Shown one piece after another: positions 45,635 to 57,863 of a DNA stretch of 64,000 nucleotides (the stretch's first letter is position 1; each line of letters starts with the position of its first letter). Source of the stretch: an uncultured Fluviicola sp. GTDB lineage: Bacteria; Bacteroidota; Bacteroidia; Flavobacteriales_D; Crocinitomicaceae. The position numbers were made by a program, and so were the translations under genes. The stretch spans positions 1 to 64,000 of the forward strand of contig CAJVYC010000014.1 of assembly GCA_913009205.1 (NCBI GenBank). Direction: 5' to 3'. The notes beneath the pieces were generated by a model, which saw only the letters and a list, made by a program, of their open reading frames with translations, was not told the DNA's origin and did no database searches.

Positions 45635-46150
45635 ATGGCAGCACAAATGAACAGAGTAAAATCTGCAGATATCGAGCTTAAAGATAAGCTTGTTGCCGTG
45701 AACCGTGTAACTAAGGTTACAAAAGGTGGACGTACGTTTAGTTTCTCAGCAATTGTAGTTGTTGGTGATGAAAACGGTATCGTTGGTCACGGATTGGGTA
45801 AAGCAAAAGAGGTAACAGAAGCAATTTCTAAAGGGATTGACGATGCAAAAAAGAACTTAATTAAAGTTCCTATCGCTCACGGAACAATACCTCATTTTCA
45901 AAAAGGAAAATTCAGTGGTGCTAGAGTTTTGTTAAGACCAGCTTCAGAAGGTACAGGAGTTATCGCCGGTGGTGCGATGCGTGCTGTGTTGGAGAGCGTT
46001 GGAATTCACAATGTCTTAGCGAAATCACAAGGGTCATCAAATCCTCACAATGTTGTTAAAGCAACAATTGATGCGCTTTCTCAAATGAGAGATGCTGTAG
46101 CAGTTGCTAAACAAAGAGGAGTTGGTCTTGACAAAGTGTTTAACGGTTAA
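45635..46150 (+). CDS. rpsE: 30S ribosomal protein S5
   Basis: The 171-residue S5 shapes the mRNA entrance and contributes to decoding accuracy. Motifs are [40 protein letters not shown], and [20 protein letters not shown]. Confidence 0.97.
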   Translation: MAAQMNRVKSADIELKDKLVAVNRVTKVTKGGRTFSFSAIVVVGDENGIVGHGLGKAKEVTEAISKGIDDAKKNLIKVPIAHGTIPHFQKGKFSGARVLLRPASEGTGVIAGGAMRAVLESVGIHNVLAKSQGSSNPHNVVKATIDALSQMRDAVAVAKQRGVGLDKVFNG

Positions 46151-46161
46151 TAATAGCAATC

Positions 46162-46338
46162 ATGGCGAAAATTAAAATCAAGCAAACGAGAAGCGCTATT
46201 AATCGTCCCGCAAGACAAAAAGCAACGATTAAGGCACTAGGATTAAAGAAGTTGAATCAAGTTGTAGAACATGAAGCGACTCCACAAATCCTTGGAATGG
46301 TTAAGAAAATTCAACACTTAGTAGAAGTAGTTGATTAA
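46162..46338 (+). CDS. rpmD: 50S ribosomal protein L30
   Basis: The 58-residue L30 was read between rpsE and rplO. It begins AKIKIKQTRSAINRPARQKA and continues TIKALGLKKLNQVVEHEATP, the L30 core, ending LVEVVD. It lies in its expected place in the spc operon. Confidence 0.95.
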   Translation: MAKIKIKQTRSAINRPARQKATIKALGLKKLNQVVEHEATPQILGMVKKIQHLVEVVD

Positions 46339-46358
46339 CTCTATAAAAAGCATTTAAG

Positions 46359-46805
46359 ATGAATTTACATAATTTAACTCCTGCGAAAGGTTCTACTAAA
46401 AATAGAAAAAGAATCGCACGTGGTCAGGGATCTGGTCGCGGTGGTACTTCAACTCGTGGGCATAAAGGAGCAAAATCAAGATCTGGTTATTCTAGAAAAA
46501 TTGGTTTTGAAGGTGGTCAAATGCCACTACAAAGACGTGTACCTAAGTTCGGATTCAAGAACATCAACCGCGTCGAGTACAAAGCAATCAATTTAGACAT
46601 TATTCAATCATTAATTGAAAGAAAAAACGTGACAGAAATCACACCTTTAGTTCTTCAAGAAAATGGTTTATGTTCTAAGAATGAGAGAGTAAAGGTGTTA
46701 GGTAGAGGCGAACTTACGACAAAAGTTGACGTAACTGCTCACAAGTTTTCAACGACCGCGAAAGCAGCAATTGAAGGTCAAGGGGGGAATTGTTCAGAAA
46801 TCTAA
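46359..46805 (+). CDS. rplO: 50S ribosomal protein L15
   Basis: The 148-residue L15 has KNRKRIARGQGSGRGGTSTR (about 15-34) and GFEGGQMPLQRRVPKFGFKN. It precedes secY by 25 bases, where a -7 box is found. Confidence 0.97.
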   Translation: MNLHNLTPAKGSTKNRKRIARGQGSGRGGTSTRGHKGAKSRSGYSRKIGFEGGQMPLQRRVPKFGFKNINRVEYKAINLDIIQSLIERKNVTEITPLVLQENGLCSKNERVKVLGRGELTTKVDVTAHKFSTTAKAAIEGQGGNCSEI

Positions 46806-46806
46806 T

Positions 46807-46814
46807 TAACTTTG
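46807..46814 (+). promoter_or_regulatory. -7 box (TAACTTTG) between rplO and secY
   Basis: An exact TAnnTTTG lies in the 25-base rplO-secY gap, 16 bases before the secY ATG. No good -33 element is visible, so this may be a weak internal promoter or chance. Confidence 0.35.
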
Positions 46815-46830
46815 CCAACATTTTTATCTG

Positions 46831-48192
46831 ATGAAAAAGTTTATTGAGAACATAAAAAACATTTGGAAAGTTGAAGAACTTAGAAAGAGGATTATCATTA
46901 CTCTCTCTATTATCCTTATTTATCGAATAGGATCGTTCATTATTCTTCCGGGTGTAGATTACACTGTCTTGCAAGCAAATCAAGCACAGCCAGCTGGTGA
47001 TCCAAACATGCTAGAAACGTTGTTATCTCTTTTTACAGGGGGTAGTTTTACAAATGTTTCGATTATGGCATTAGGGATTATGCCTTATATTTCTGCGTCT
47101 ATTATTATGCAGCTATTAGGGATGGCAGTGCCGGCCGTGCAGAAGATGCAGCAAGAAGGTGAGTCTGGTAGAAAGAGGATAAATAACTACACACGTATTC
47201 TTACGATAGTTATTTGTGCCTTTCAAGCACCGACTTATATTACATTATATGCGTCGTCTAAAATGGCGAACATCGGAGGGGCAAATGTTTCCGCTTTCGG
47301 TCATGACGCATGGTCATTCACATGGATGTCCGCAATTGTATTATTAGTAGCAGGTGCGATGTTTGCAGTTTGGTTAGGTGAAAGAATTACTGACAAAGGT
47401 GTTGGTAACGGAATTTCACTTTTAATTACTGTAGGTATTTTAGCTAGACTTCCTGAAGCATTTATGGCAGAAATAGGACTTCAGTCTGGAAACCTTATTC
47501 AAATTGTTCTTGAGATCTTCGCCTTTATGTTGGTGGTTCTCGCAACAATATTGATTGTTCAAGGGGTTCGGAAGGTTCCTTTAAATACTGCGAAAAGAGT
47601 TGTTGGAAATAGAGCAGCGGAAGACCAAGGTGCTAGAAGTTACTTGCCAATTAAGGTGAATGCATCTGGTGTAATGCCGATTATCTTCGCTCAAGCTATT
47701 ATGACAGTTCCACTGATGGTATTTACTGCGCCTGACAGTTTTGTCGGACAAGTATTTGGAGATATTTACGGAGTAGGTTACAATGCAGCTTTGGCAGTTT
47801 TGATTATCGTATTCACTTATTTCTATACTGCGATAATGATTAATCCTAGAAAGATTGCGGATGAGTTGAAAAGAAGTGGTGGTTTCATACCGGGTATTAG
47901 ACCGGGTGAAGAAACGGCTGATTATATTGACTCTTTAGTTTCAAGAATTACCTTCCCAGGATCGGTGTTTTTAGCTTTAATTGCAATTCTTCCAGCGTTC
48001 GCAGCTATGGCTGGGATCAATGGATCGTTCGCGATGTTCTTTGGAGGTACTTCATTACTGATTATGGTAGGGGTAGTTTTGGATACATTGCAACAGATTG
48101 AATCCTACTTGTTAAATCGTCAAATGGATGGTTTAATGGATGGAACAAGAATCAAAGGTAGAAGAACTCAAGGCGAAATGTCAGGAATGTAA
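46831..48192 (+). CDS. secY: Preprotein translocase subunit SecY
   Basis: SecY is the channel of the Sec pathway in the inner membrane. The 453-residue protein has ten predicted membrane spans, [20 protein letters not shown] (about 81-100), [15 protein letters not shown], and the cytosolic loop [20 protein letters not shown] (about 345-364) needed for SecA and ribosome contact. Many bacteria carry adk or map between secY and infA; here infA follows directly after two bases. Confidence 0.97.
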   Translation: MKKFIENIKNIWKVEELRKRIIITLSIILIYRIGSFIILPGVDYTVLQANQAQPAGDPNMLETLLSLFTGGSFTNVSIMALGIMPYISASIIMQLLGMAVPAVQKMQQEGESGRKRINNYTRILTIVICAFQAPTYITLYASSKMANIGGANVSAFGHDAWSFTWMSAIVLLVAGAMFAVWLGERITDKGVGNGISLLITVGILARLPEAFMAEIGLQSGNLIQIVLEIFAFMLVVLATILIVQGVRKVPLNTAKRVVGNRAAEDQGARSYLPIKVNASGVMPIIFAQAIMTVPLMVFTAPDSFVGQVFGDIYGVGYNAALAVLIIVFTYFYTAIMINPRKIADELKRSGGFIPGIRPGEETADYIDSLVSRITFPGSVFLALIAILPAFAAMAGINGSFAMFFGGTSLLIMVGVVLDTLQQIESYLLNRQMDGLMDGTRIKGRRTQGEMSGM

Positions 48193-48194
48193 TT

Positions 48195-48413
48195 ATGGCG
48201 AAACAAGCATCAATAGAACAAGACGGAGTAATCATTGAAGCATTATCAAATGCAATGTTCCGTGTGGAATTAGAAAATGGCCACGTGATTACAGCGCATA
48301 TTTCTGGTAAGATGAGAATGTACTACATTAAGATTCTTCCTGGAGATAAAGTAAAAGTGGAAATGTCACCTTACGATTTAACGAAAGGTAGAATCACATT
48401 TAGATATAAGTAG
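48195..48413 (+). CDS. infA: Translation initiation factor IF-1
   Basis: The 72-residue OB-fold protein has [40 protein letters not shown], and [13 protein letters not shown] at the end, all typical. It starts two bases after secY. Confidence 0.96.
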   Translation: MAKQASIEQDGVIIEALSNAMFRVELENGHVITAHISGKMRMYYIKILPGDKVKVEMSPYDLTKGRITFRYK

Positions 48414-48438
48414 GAAACTACTATTAAAATTAATTGAG

Positions 48439-48555
48439 ATGAAAGTAAGAGCATCAGTTAAAAAGCGATCAGTGGATTGCAAGATTGTAAAGAGAAAAGG
48501 GGTTGTTTACGTGATAAACAAAAAGAACCCTAAGTTCAAACAAAGACAAGGTTAG
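48439..48555 (+). CDS. rpmJ: 50S ribosomal protein L36 (zinc ligands mostly lost)
   Basis: The 38-residue protein reads [20 protein letters not shown] to [11 protein letters not shown]. Zinc-binding L36 uses three Cys and one His. Here only Cys14 remains: the first cysteine is Ser, the third is Asn and the histidine is Phe. This is the zinc-free form seen in Bacteroidota, not a broken gene. It was too short for the usual ORF list and fills the gap between infA and rpsM. Confidence 0.93.
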   Translation: MKVRASVKKRSVDCKIVKRKGVVYVINKKNPKFKQRQG

Positions 48556-48558
48556 AAT

Positions 48559-48924
48559 ATGGCACGTATTGCAGGTATTGATTTACCAAAAAATAAAAGA
48601 GGTGTTATCGCATTGACGTACATCTATGGAATCGGAAGAAGCACAGCTAGAAAAATTTTAGCTTCTTCGAGTGTTGATGAAAACATCAAAGTTCAAGATT
48701 GGACGGATGATCAAGCATCAGCTATTCGTACTTCTATGAACGAAGTTAAGGTTGAAGGAGCTTTGCGCTCTGAGGTTCAATTGAATATCAAACGTTTGAT
48801 GGATATTGGATGTAACCGTGGAATTCGTCACAGAGCTGGATTACCATTAAGAGGACAACGTACAAAGAACAACGCTCGTACGAGAAAAGGAAGAAGAAAA
48901 ACAGTTGCAAATAAGAAGAAGTAG
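48559..48924 (+). CDS. rpsM: 30S ribosomal protein S13
   Basis: The 121-residue S13 has [20 protein letters not shown], the helix-two-turn-helix [13 protein letters not shown] and [20 protein letters not shown] at the C-terminus. It begins the alpha operon segment, three bases after rpmJ. Confidence 0.97.
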   Translation: MARIAGIDLPKNKRGVIALTYIYGIGRSTARKILASSSVDENIKVQDWTDDQASAIRTSMNEVKVEGALRSEVQLNIKRLMDIGCNRGIRHRAGLPLRGQRTKNNARTRKGRRKTVANKKK

Positions 48925-48978
48925 TCTTAACTGCTCCTGATTTAGTGGACAGACGGTCCGCAAATACATTATCTATTA

Positions 48979-49002
48979 TGAACGTGGCAAATGTCACGTT
49001 CA
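48979..49002 (+). promoter_or_regulatory. Perfect 8-bp hairpin in the rpsM-rpsK leader
   Basis: TGAACGTG (48979-48986) pairs with CACGTTCA (48995-49002) around an eight-base loop. It sits in a 186-base gap (48925-49110), unusually long for this cluster, that also holds a GGAC/GTCC hairpin near 48950. It may be an autoregulatory leader. Confidence 0.5.
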
Positions 49003-49110
49003 AAATGGTCTAAATGGAACTTGCTATAATCGTCCCCTTTATCGGAGGTATAGAGGCTGGATCGTATGGTCCAATTCAACTGAAAGCAATAAACACTTAA
49101 AACAGCTATA

Positions 49111-49497
49111 ATGGCAAAGTCAAATCAAAAGAAAAAAAAGAACGTCAAGGTTGACGCGATGGGTCAAGCGCACATCCAAGCTACCTTTAACAATGTTATT
49201 ATTTCATTGACGAACAATGCAGGTCAAGTTATTTCTTGGTCTTCGGCAGGGAAGATGGGATTCAGAGGTTCTAAGAAGAACACTCCCTATGCAGCTCAAG
49301 TAGCGGCAGAAGATTGTGCAAAAGAAGCACATGAAAATGGATTGCGTAAAGTGAAAGTATACGTTAAGGGGCCAGGAAACGGTCGTGAGTCTGCTATCAG
49401 GTCCTTACACAATGCAGGAATTGAAGTGACTGAAATCATTGATGTTACTCCAATGCCGCACAATGGATGTCGTCCACCAAAGAGAAGAAGAGTTTAA
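49111..49497 (+). CDS. rpsK: 30S ribosomal protein S11
   Basis: The 128-residue S11 at the platform and mRNA exit shows [40 protein letters not shown] and the end [19 protein letters not shown] structured leader precedes it. Confidence 0.97.
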   Translation: MAKSNQKKKKNVKVDAMGQAHIQATFNNVIISLTNNAGQVISWSSAGKMGFRGSKKNTPYAAQVAAEDCAKEAHENGLRKVKVYVKGPGNGRESAIRSLHNAGIEVTEIIDVTPMPHNGCRPPKRRRV

Positions 49498-49515
49498 TAT
49501 ATACTAATAAAAACC

Positions 49516-49564
49516 AAGGGAATCCAGACTGTCGGAGGAGAAGCCTTAATTCATAGTCTCCCTT
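49516..49564 (+). promoter_or_regulatory. Hairpin leader before rpsD
   Basis: AAGGGA (49516-49521) pairs with TCCCTT (49559-49564), and GACT pairs with AGTC inside, with a five-base bulge, around a G-rich loop (TCGGAGGAGAAGCC). It occupies most of the 80-base gap before rpsD, so S4 autoregulation is possible. Confidence 0.45.
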
Positions 49565-49577
49565 AAATAAATTTAAT

Positions 49578-50183
49578 ATGGCAAGATATACAGGTCCAAA
49601 ATCAAAAATTGCACGTCGTTTCAAAGATCCAATCTTTGGCCCAGATAAAGCTTTGGATAAAAGACAATACGGTCCAGGACAGCACGGTCCAAACAAGCGT
49701 AGAGGAAAACAATCTGAATATGCTGTTCAGTTGGCTGAAAAGCAAAAAGCAAAGTATACTTACGGTATTCTTGAGCGTCAATTTGCGAACTTGTTCGACA
49801 AAGCTTCTGCTATGAAAGGAATTACAGGTGAAGTTCTTTTGCAATTGTGTGAAGGTCGTTTGGATAATACAGTTTACCGTTTAGGTGCTGCTACAACACG
49901 CAGTGCTGCAAGACAGTTTGTAAGTCACAAGCATATCACTGTTAATGGACAAGTTGTGAATATTCCATCTTACGCCGTGAAAATAGGTGATGTAGTTGGT
50001 ATTCGTGAAAAATCAAAATCGTTAGAAGCAATTACAGATTCTTTGGCAGCAAAGACTACTAGCTTCGATTGGTTGGATTGGAACCCTTCTCAAATGGAAG
50101 GTAAAGTAGTCGGAATTCCTACACGTGAAATGATCCCTGAGAACATCAAGGAGCAGTTGATCGTCGAATTATATTCTAAGTAA
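49578..50183 (+). CDS. rpsD: 30S ribosomal protein S4
   Basis: The 201-residue S4 nucleates 30S body assembly and in E. coli represses the alpha operon. It has [20 protein letters not shown] and an S4 RNA-binding domain [20 protein letters not shown]. It lacks the N-terminal zinc cysteines, as in the C-minus form. Confidence 0.97.
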   Translation: MARYTGPKSKIARRFKDPIFGPDKALDKRQYGPGQHGPNKRRGKQSEYAVQLAEKQKAKYTYGILERQFANLFDKASAMKGITGEVLLQLCEGRLDNTVYRLGAATTRSAARQFVSHKHITVNGQVVNIPSYAVKIGDVVGIREKSKSLEAITDSLAAKTTSFDWLDWNPSQMEGKVVGIPTREMIPENIKEQLIVELYSK

Positions 50184-50213
50184 TAAATTAATCACGTTGC
50201 ATCTCGACCAAAG

Positions 50214-50245
50214 GGTTTGATTGAATTTCTTCAATCTTTCAAACC
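50214..50245 (+). promoter_or_regulatory. Hairpin between rpsD and rpoA
   Basis: GGTTTGA (50214-50220) pairs with TCAAACC (50239-50245), with an inner GATTGA/TCAATC alternative. There is no T run, so it is probably an RNA-processing or regulatory stem in the 95-base gap before rpoA. Confidence 0.4.
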
Positions 50246-50278
50246 GCGCAATCGGAACGCAATTAAAAAGAAGAAAAA

Positions 50279-51271
50279 ATGGCAATATTAGATTTTCAAA
50301 AACCGGACAAGGTAATCATGATCAATTCAGATGAGCATGAAGGACAATTCGAATTCCGTCCTTTAGAGCCAGGGTATGGTATTACTGTGGGTAATGCGCT
50401 TCGTCGTATCCTATTGTCTTCATTGGAAGGTTTTGCAATCGCGTCTGTAAGAATAGAAGGTGCAGATCATGAATTTTCTACAGTTAAAGGTATCGTAGAA
50501 GATGTAACTGAAATCATCTTAAACTTGAAACAAGTTCGTTTCAAGCAACAAATAGAAGGAACGGACAATGAAACTGTTGTAGTTTCTATTGCTGGTCAAG
50601 ATAAATTAACTGCTGGTGACATCGGTAAATTCACTTCTGCGTTCCAAGTTTTGAACCCAGACTTAGTAATTTGCAACATGGAGCCATCTGTAAAGTTGGA
50701 AATGGAATTAACGATTGTTAAAGGTCGTGGTTACTATGCAGCTGAAGAAAATAAAGATGGAAATGCTCCATTTGGAACAATCTTTACTGATTCAATCTTT
50801 ACTCCAATTAAAAATGTACAATACAAGGTTGAGAACTTTCGTGTTGAGCAAAAGACTGATTATGAAAAATTAATCTTTAACATCACTACTGACGGTTCAA
50901 TTCATCCTAAAGAAGCGTTGAAAGAAGCAGCGACTATTTTAATTCACCACTTCATGTTATTCTCTGATGAGCGTATTACATTGGATAGTGAAATTAAAGC
51001 AGAAGCGGAAGAGTTCGATGAAACTTCATTGCACATGCGTCAACTTTTGAAAACGAAGTTGGTAGATATGGATTTATCTGTTCGAGCATTGAACTGTTTG
51101 AAAGCAGCTGACGTTGAAACATTAGGTGACTTAGTTTCTTACAACAAGAACGATTTATTGAAGTTCAGAAACTTTGGTAAGAAGTCATTAACTGAATTAG
51201 AAGACTTAGTAGATAATAAAGGTCTTTCTTTCGGAATGAATGTTTCTAAATATAAATTAGACAAAGAATAG
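50279..51271 (+). CDS. rpoA: DNA-directed RNA polymerase subunit alpha
   Basis: The 330-residue alpha subunit starts polymerase assembly and contacts UP elements and activators. N-terminal marks are [20 protein letters not shown] (about 33-52) and the VRFKQQ-type region; the C-terminal domain (about 255-325) has [20 protein letters not shown] and [16 protein letters not shown]. Length is typical. Confidence 0.97.
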   Translation: MAILDFQKPDKVIMINSDEHEGQFEFRPLEPGYGITVGNALRRILLSSLEGFAIASVRIEGADHEFSTVKGIVEDVTEIILNLKQVRFKQQIEGTDNETVVVSIAGQDKLTAGDIGKFTSAFQVLNPDLVICNMEPSVKLEMELTIVKGRGYYAAEENKDGNAPFGTIFTDSIFTPIKNVQYKVENFRVEQKTDYEKLIFNITTDGSIHPKEALKEAATILIHHFMLFSDERITLDSEIKAEAEEFDETSLHMRQLLKTKLVDMDLSVRALNCLKAADVETLGDLVSYNKNDLLKFRNFGKKSLTELEDLVDNKGLSFGMNVSKYKLDKE

Positions 51272-51370
51272 TATCGCAATTAATTATTAAAAAATGGCGT
51301 AATAGGTGGCTGGACTTTAGCGATATAGTAAAACCAGATTCAGTTAACCGTTACTTACGAAATTTAAGTT

Positions 51371-51991
51371 ATGAGACACGGAAAAAAATTCAATCATTTA
51401 GGCAGAAAAACTGCACACAGAAAGGCAATGCTACAAAACATGGCTTGCTCTTTAATTGAACACAAGACAATCAACACTACAATAGCAAAGGCGAAAGCAT
51501 TGCGTGTATATGTTGAGCCGATTTTGACAAGAGCAAAAACGGATTCTACACATTCAAGAAGACAAGTGTTTAGTCATTTGCAAAGTAAAGAAGCAGTTAC
51601 TGAATTATTCAGAGAAGTTGCTCCTAAAATTGCAGATCGTCCTGGAGGATATACTCGTATTATTAGAACTGGATACAGATTAGGTGATAACGCAGAAATG
51701 TGTATGATCGAATTGGTAGACTTTAACGAGTTATATACTAATGAAGGAGCTAAGAAATCAACTACACGCCGTTCTCGTCGTGGTAGTGGAGGTGCTAAGC
51801 CTGACGCTGCTTCAACTGAGGGAACTGCGGAAGTGGTAACTGAAGAAGTTGTTGAAGAAACACCAGCTGTTGAAGAAGCAGTAGTTGTTGAAGAGACAGC
51901 AGCTGAACCAGAAGCAAAGAAGGAAGATGCACCAGAAGTTAAAGCTGATGATGCTGATGAAAAAAAAGATGATAAGGAAGATAAAGCATAG
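51371..51991 (+). CDS. rplQ: 50S ribosomal protein L17 with acidic C-terminal extension
   Basis: L17 stabilises 23S rRNA in the 50S. The core (about 1-125) has [20 protein letters not shown] and [20 protein letters not shown], then [20 protein letters not shown]. After a basic [14 protein letters not shown] linker comes a ~70-residue extension of E, V, A, D and K (206 residues overall against ~120-130 in E. coli-type L17). Longer tails also occur in related phyla. A strong terminator follows, closing the cluster. Confidence 0.95.
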   Translation: MRHGKKFNHLGRKTAHRKAMLQNMACSLIEHKTINTTIAKAKALRVYVEPILTRAKTDSTHSRRQVFSHLQSKEAVTELFREVAPKIADRPGGYTRIIRTGYRLGDNAEMCMIELVDFNELYTNEGAKKSTTRRSRRGSGGAKPDAASTEGTAEVVTEEVVEETPAVEEAVVVEETAAEPEAKKEDAPEVKADDADEKKDDKEDKA

Positions 51992-52040
51992 CTTTTGAAA
52001 ACGGGAACTGAAAAGTAACCTTTCTGGAAAATAAGATTGA

Positions 52041-52067
52041 GGGCGATGTTTACATCGCCCTTTTTTT
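52041..52067 (+). terminator. Rho-independent terminator ending the ribosomal cluster
   Basis: GGGCGATG (52041-52048) and CATCGCCC (52053-52060) form a GC-rich stem with a TTTA loop, followed by seven T. It is the strongest terminator in the window and lies ~50 bases after rplQ. Confidence 0.92.
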
Positions 52068-52157
52068 GTCCAATAAACATGGTTTCAATTTGATTTGATA
52101 TTACCCTTTTTGAAGGGGGGTAAGTTTAAGAATACTCTTTTGTGGATTTTATGTTTA

Positions 52158-52197
52158 TAACTTTGGATGATTCTTTCGAAGTGAATCCCTAACTTTG
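52158..52197 (+). promoter_or_regulatory. Repeated TAACTTTG boxes upstream of carA
   Basis: TAACTTTG occurs at 52158-52165 and again at 52190-52197, both exact TAnnTTTG. The second lies 17 bases before carA, with the TTTG of the first box 24 bases ahead of it. Either tandem promoters drive carA-eno, or one box is chance. Confidence 0.55.
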
Positions 52198-52214
52198 TAG
52201 AAAATTTTTTCAAA

Positions 52215-54598
<2,384 letters not shown>

Positions 54599-54733
54599 GT
54601 TTCCAACAATAGCGTTAAGAAAACAACGAGCAAGTAGTTTTTTAGTCGAAACGTCGTAATTTTATTGAAACTTATTGAGTTTGGCGCAACCCTAAGAAGT
54701 CATTGCGCGTCTAACCAAAAAACTATACTAGTA

Positions 54734-55093
54734 ATGAAGCTAATTGTATTATTTATAGCGGTTTTGTGCATGACCACAACTTTCGCTCAAACGCAAACAA
54801 ATACCCCCGCACCAGCGGTTCAACATTTTGCGCAATGCATGTTCTCAATTTCTGATCAAACGCAGTTGGATGCCTTAACAGTTGAGTTCTACAATAGCCA
54901 TCCAGAAGTTGAACGCGTTCGTTTCGATATGAATACTCAACGAGCCTTGGTTATTACAACCGGACTGATATCATTCACGGAGGCAGATTTCACTTCTTGG
55001 TTCGGACAATACTCAAGTGCAGTAACTTGTGTTCAAGTTGGTGTATATGGCGTAGATGTCATGAATAGCTACCCATTTACGAACTGTCAATAA
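54734..55093 (+). CDS. Secreted protein of unknown function, 119 aa
   Basis: I start at ATG 54734 because it opens with a signal peptide (MKLIVLFIAVLCMTTTFAQ); an in-frame TTG at 54665 would put 23 hydrophilic residues ahead of it. The mature part (about 100 residues) has three cysteines (FAQCMF, VTCVQV, FTNCQ at the very end) and alternating helices and strands that could form a ferredoxin-like fold, but I recognise no family. It ends seven bases before the large T9SS type B gene, so the two are probably co-expressed. Confidence 0.7.
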   Translation: MKLIVLFIAVLCMTTTFAQTQTNTPAPAVQHFAQCMFSISDQTQLDALTVEFYNSHPEVERVRFDMNTQRALVITTGLISFTEADFTSWFGQYSSAVTCVQVGVYGVDVMNSYPFTNCQ

Positions 55094-55100
55094 TAGAGTT

Positions 55101-57698
55101 ATGAAAATTATTTTATCAAGTGTTTTCGCGCTGTTTTCGATTGGAGTATTTGGACAAGGGATTGTTTCAAATGCATGTGATCAAGCTCAAAATATATGTA
55201 ACAGTGTTCCGGTTCCTTTTCCACTTTCAACAGGGGTGAGTCCGAATCCTACTGTTCCACCGGCAGGAAGTTTCTCAAATCCTTCTTTGAATCCAGCTGG
55301 AATGAACGCCGGTTGTCTGTTGGCAGGTGAATTGAATCCGAATTGGTTCGTTTTAAACGTTACTTCAACAGGTCAATTAGAATTTGATATAGGTTCAGCC
55401 GGAGGTTCTGGTTATTATGATTGGGAATTATGGCCTTATGATCCTGTTACTGGATGTTCAGATATTGCAAACAACTTAGTTGCTCCAGCGGCATGTAACT
55501 GGAATGCTTCTGCTCAAGGATTTACTGGAATGTCAAGTGGTGGACCGCCTCCAGGTGGTGTTGCTGGGAACTTCCAACCTTCTATCCCTGTTGTTGCTGG
55601 TGAATCATACATTCTAATGTTCTCTAACTACAGTTTCCAAACTGGAAATGTTAGTTTAACTTTCCCGCCTTCAGGGGCATCTATTGGATGTTCTGGTGGA
55701 ACTCCTGACCAAACAATTTGTTTGGGTGATTCTGCTACAGTTGATATTGCTGTAAGTCCAGGATGGGTGGCGGCTACTGCAAACTGGTTGGTAACGAATA
55801 ACGTTTCAAACACAACTGGTATGGTTGGTGTTTTTGTTGATCCTTTTGTCACAACGAATTATGCTGTTCAAATTTGGGATCAAGGAGTGGCAGTTGATAC
55901 GGTTATGTTTACTGTAACTGTTGAAGTTCCTCCAGCTCCAAATGCTGGTTCAGATCAAACGGTTTGTCTTGGATCTCCAATTCAATTGGATGGAACACAA
56001 TCAGATCCTGCAAATTCGCTTTTATGGCAAACGGATGCTTCGGCAGTTATTCCAGCTCCAATTGTGAATTATGTGCCTAGTTTTATGGTTGAAGATCCAT
56101 TGGTGTCTGTTAATCAAGTTGGAACTTATTTCTTCATTCTAAGAGAAGGAAATGCAATTTGTGGCAACATCTACGATACTGTCGAAATTGTTGTTGACGA
56201 TCTTTCTATTATTGCTTCTTCTGTAGCGCCTAGTTGTATCGGTTTTGCTGACGGGCAAGTTCATATTACAAGTGCTGATGCTACTGAATATAGTTTTGAT
56301 GGTGGAATTACATGGGTAACTGATTCTTTCAATATTGTTATGCCTTCTGGCAACTATACTGTTTGCGGTAGATCTGCATTGGGTTGTGAAAAATGTGTTG
56401 CAGTAGATGTTATTGACCCTCCTGCAGTTATTGCTTCGATTAATAATGATTCTACGATTTGTCAAAATGGAACAGGTTTCTTGAACGCTGATGCAACTGG
56501 AGGTAATTCATATTTGTACCACTGGGATCATACAGCTGACTTGAATGATATTCAATTAGTAAATCCTATTAACTCAGGAACATATACAGTTTATGTTGAG
56601 AATCAAAACGGATGTGTTTCAACACCAGTTTCGATTGATATTACTGTTCTTCCTCCATTGACAGGTTCAATTACAGGTTGGGATACAGTTTGTCCTACAT
56701 ATTCAACTGATATCACATCGAACGTTATGGGTGGACTTGGTCAACCTTACGATTTCGTTTGGAGCAGCGGTCCAACTCAAAATGGTCCTGATTTCCATAC
56801 GATCACCGTTGATCCAGTTCTAACGACAACATATACTGTAACAATTACAGATCAATGTGAGTCGACTCCATTAGTAATGACAACAAACGTTAGAGTCGCT
56901 CCACTTCCAGTTCCTGCATACACTGTGTTGGATCCTGAGCAATGTGAGCCAGCTGTTTTCCATATTGTGAACTCAACTGATCCTACAATGAGCCAGTTTA
57001 ACTATTGGTTAGTTGACGGAGATCAACAATTCATCAATCAAGACACAATCACTACTGATTCTTTGTATCTTGGATTGTATGACATTCAAATGATCATTAC
57101 ATCTTTTGAAGGTTGTGTTGATTCGTTGACTTTTTTAGAAGCATTAAATGTTAAACCGAAACCAGTTGCTGATTTCAAACATTCACCAAATCCAGTATTG
57201 ATGTTTAATACGGATGTTTTGTTTACGAACTATTCTTGGCAGGGTTATTCTTACCAATGGTCTTTCGAAGATGGTTACCCATCGACATCAACTCAAACGA
57301 ATGTTCAAGTTCAGTTCCCTGATGGACAAACTGGGGCGTATGACATTCAATTGATTACAACATCAGAATTGGGGTGCGCTGATACAATGCAGTATGAACT
57401 AGTTGTATTCCCAGAAGTATTGATTTACGCTCCGAATACATTCACACCAGATGGTGATGAGTTCAACCAAGGATGGCAAGTATTCATGGAAGGAATTGAT
57501 GTTTATGATTTCGAACTGTTAATCTTCAACAGATGGGGACAGACAATTTGGGAGTCAAATGATATTTCAGTTCCATGGGACGGTACTTTTAATGGTAAAA
57601 TTGTTCAAGAAGGAACTTACCAATGGGTTATCCGAGCGACAGACATATTAAATGATAACAAATACGTTTACAACGGACACGTGAATCTCTTAAAATAG
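55101..57698 (+). CDS. Large secreted adhesin-like protein with PKD domains and T9SS type B sorting domain
   Basis: The 865-residue protein has a signal peptide (MKIILSSVFALFSIGVFGQ). A cysteine-containing beta-rich N-terminal region follows (SNACDQAQNICNSVPVPFPL, about 23-42), then several PKD/Ig-like repeats (for example PNAGSDQTVCLGSPIQLDGT, about 284-303) and a PKD domain (about 710-770, YSYQWSFEDGYPSTSTQTNV). The ~85-residue C-terminal domain has APNTFTPDGDEFNQGW (about 783-798), FNRWGQTIWE, WDGTFNG and GTYQWVI, the CHU_C/type B sorting signature. It should be secreted by T9SS to the surface. Such proteins often act in adhesion or gliding, which is inference here. Confidence 0.85.
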   Translation: MKIILSSVFALFSIGVFGQGIVSNACDQAQNICNSVPVPFPLSTGVSPNPTVPPAGSFSNPSLNPAGMNAGCLLAGELNPNWFVLNVTSTGQLEFDIGSAGGSGYYDWELWPYDPVTGCSDIANNLVAPAACNWNASAQGFTGMSSGGPPPGGVAGNFQPSIPVVAGESYILMFSNYSFQTGNVSLTFPPSGASIGCSGGTPDQTICLGDSATVDIAVSPGWVAATANWLVTNNVSNTTGMVGVFVDPFVTTNYAVQIWDQGVAVDTVMFTVTVEVPPAPNAGSDQTVCLGSPIQLDGTQSDPANSLLWQTDASAVIPAPIVNYVPSFMVEDPLVSVNQVGTYFFILREGNAICGNIYDTVEIVVDDLSIIASSVAPSCIGFADGQVHITSADATEYSFDGGITWVTDSFNIVMPSGNYTVCGRSALGCEKCVAVDVIDPPAVIASINNDSTICQNGTGFLNADATGGNSYLYHWDHTADLNDIQLVNPINSGTYTVYVENQNGCVSTPVSIDITVLPPLTGSITGWDTVCPTYSTDITSNVMGGLGQPYDFVWSSGPTQNGPDFHTITVDPVLTTTYTVTITDQCESTPLVMTTNVRVAPLPVPAYTVLDPEQCEPAVFHIVNSTDPTMSQFNYWLVDGDQQFINQDTITTDSLYLGLYDIQMIITSFEGCVDSLTFLEALNVKPKPVADFKHSPNPVLMFNTDVLFTNYSWQGYSYQWSFEDGYPSTSTQTNVQVQFPDGQTGAYDIQLITTSELGCADTMQYELVVFPEVLIYAPNTFTPDGDEFNQGWQVFMEGIDVYDFELLIFNRWGQTIWESNDISVPWDGTFNGKIVQEGTYQWVIRATDILNDNKYVYNGHVNLLK

Positions 57699-57717
57699 AA
57701 GATTAAATTGCTTTAAT

Positions 57718-57750
57718 AAAACGCCTTCTCAATTATGAGAGGGCGTTTTT
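57718..57750 (+). terminator. Rho-independent terminator after the T9SS type B gene
   Basis: AAAACGCCTTCTC (57718-57730) pairs with GAGAGGGCGTTTT (57737-57749) with one wobble position, followed by T. Confidence 0.8.
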
Positions 57751-57863
57751 GTTTATTGTGATTTTCGCAAATAAAAAATGGGGTGCTTTGAAATTGCAAT
57801 AAGAGGTTGATGTTTTACTAAAGAATCCGCTGGAACTTTATACTTTTACGGTATAAATAAAAC

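Noticed and set aside
51574-52080. 168-codon ORF antisense to rplQ
   Set aside because: It is Ser/Ala/Thr-rich low-complexity sequence that simply mirrors the E/V/A repeat codons of the L17 tail on the opposite strand.
54665-54733. TTG start for the 119-aa secreted protein
   Set aside because: It adds 23 residues ahead of the signal peptide; the ATG at 54734 is directly at the signal.
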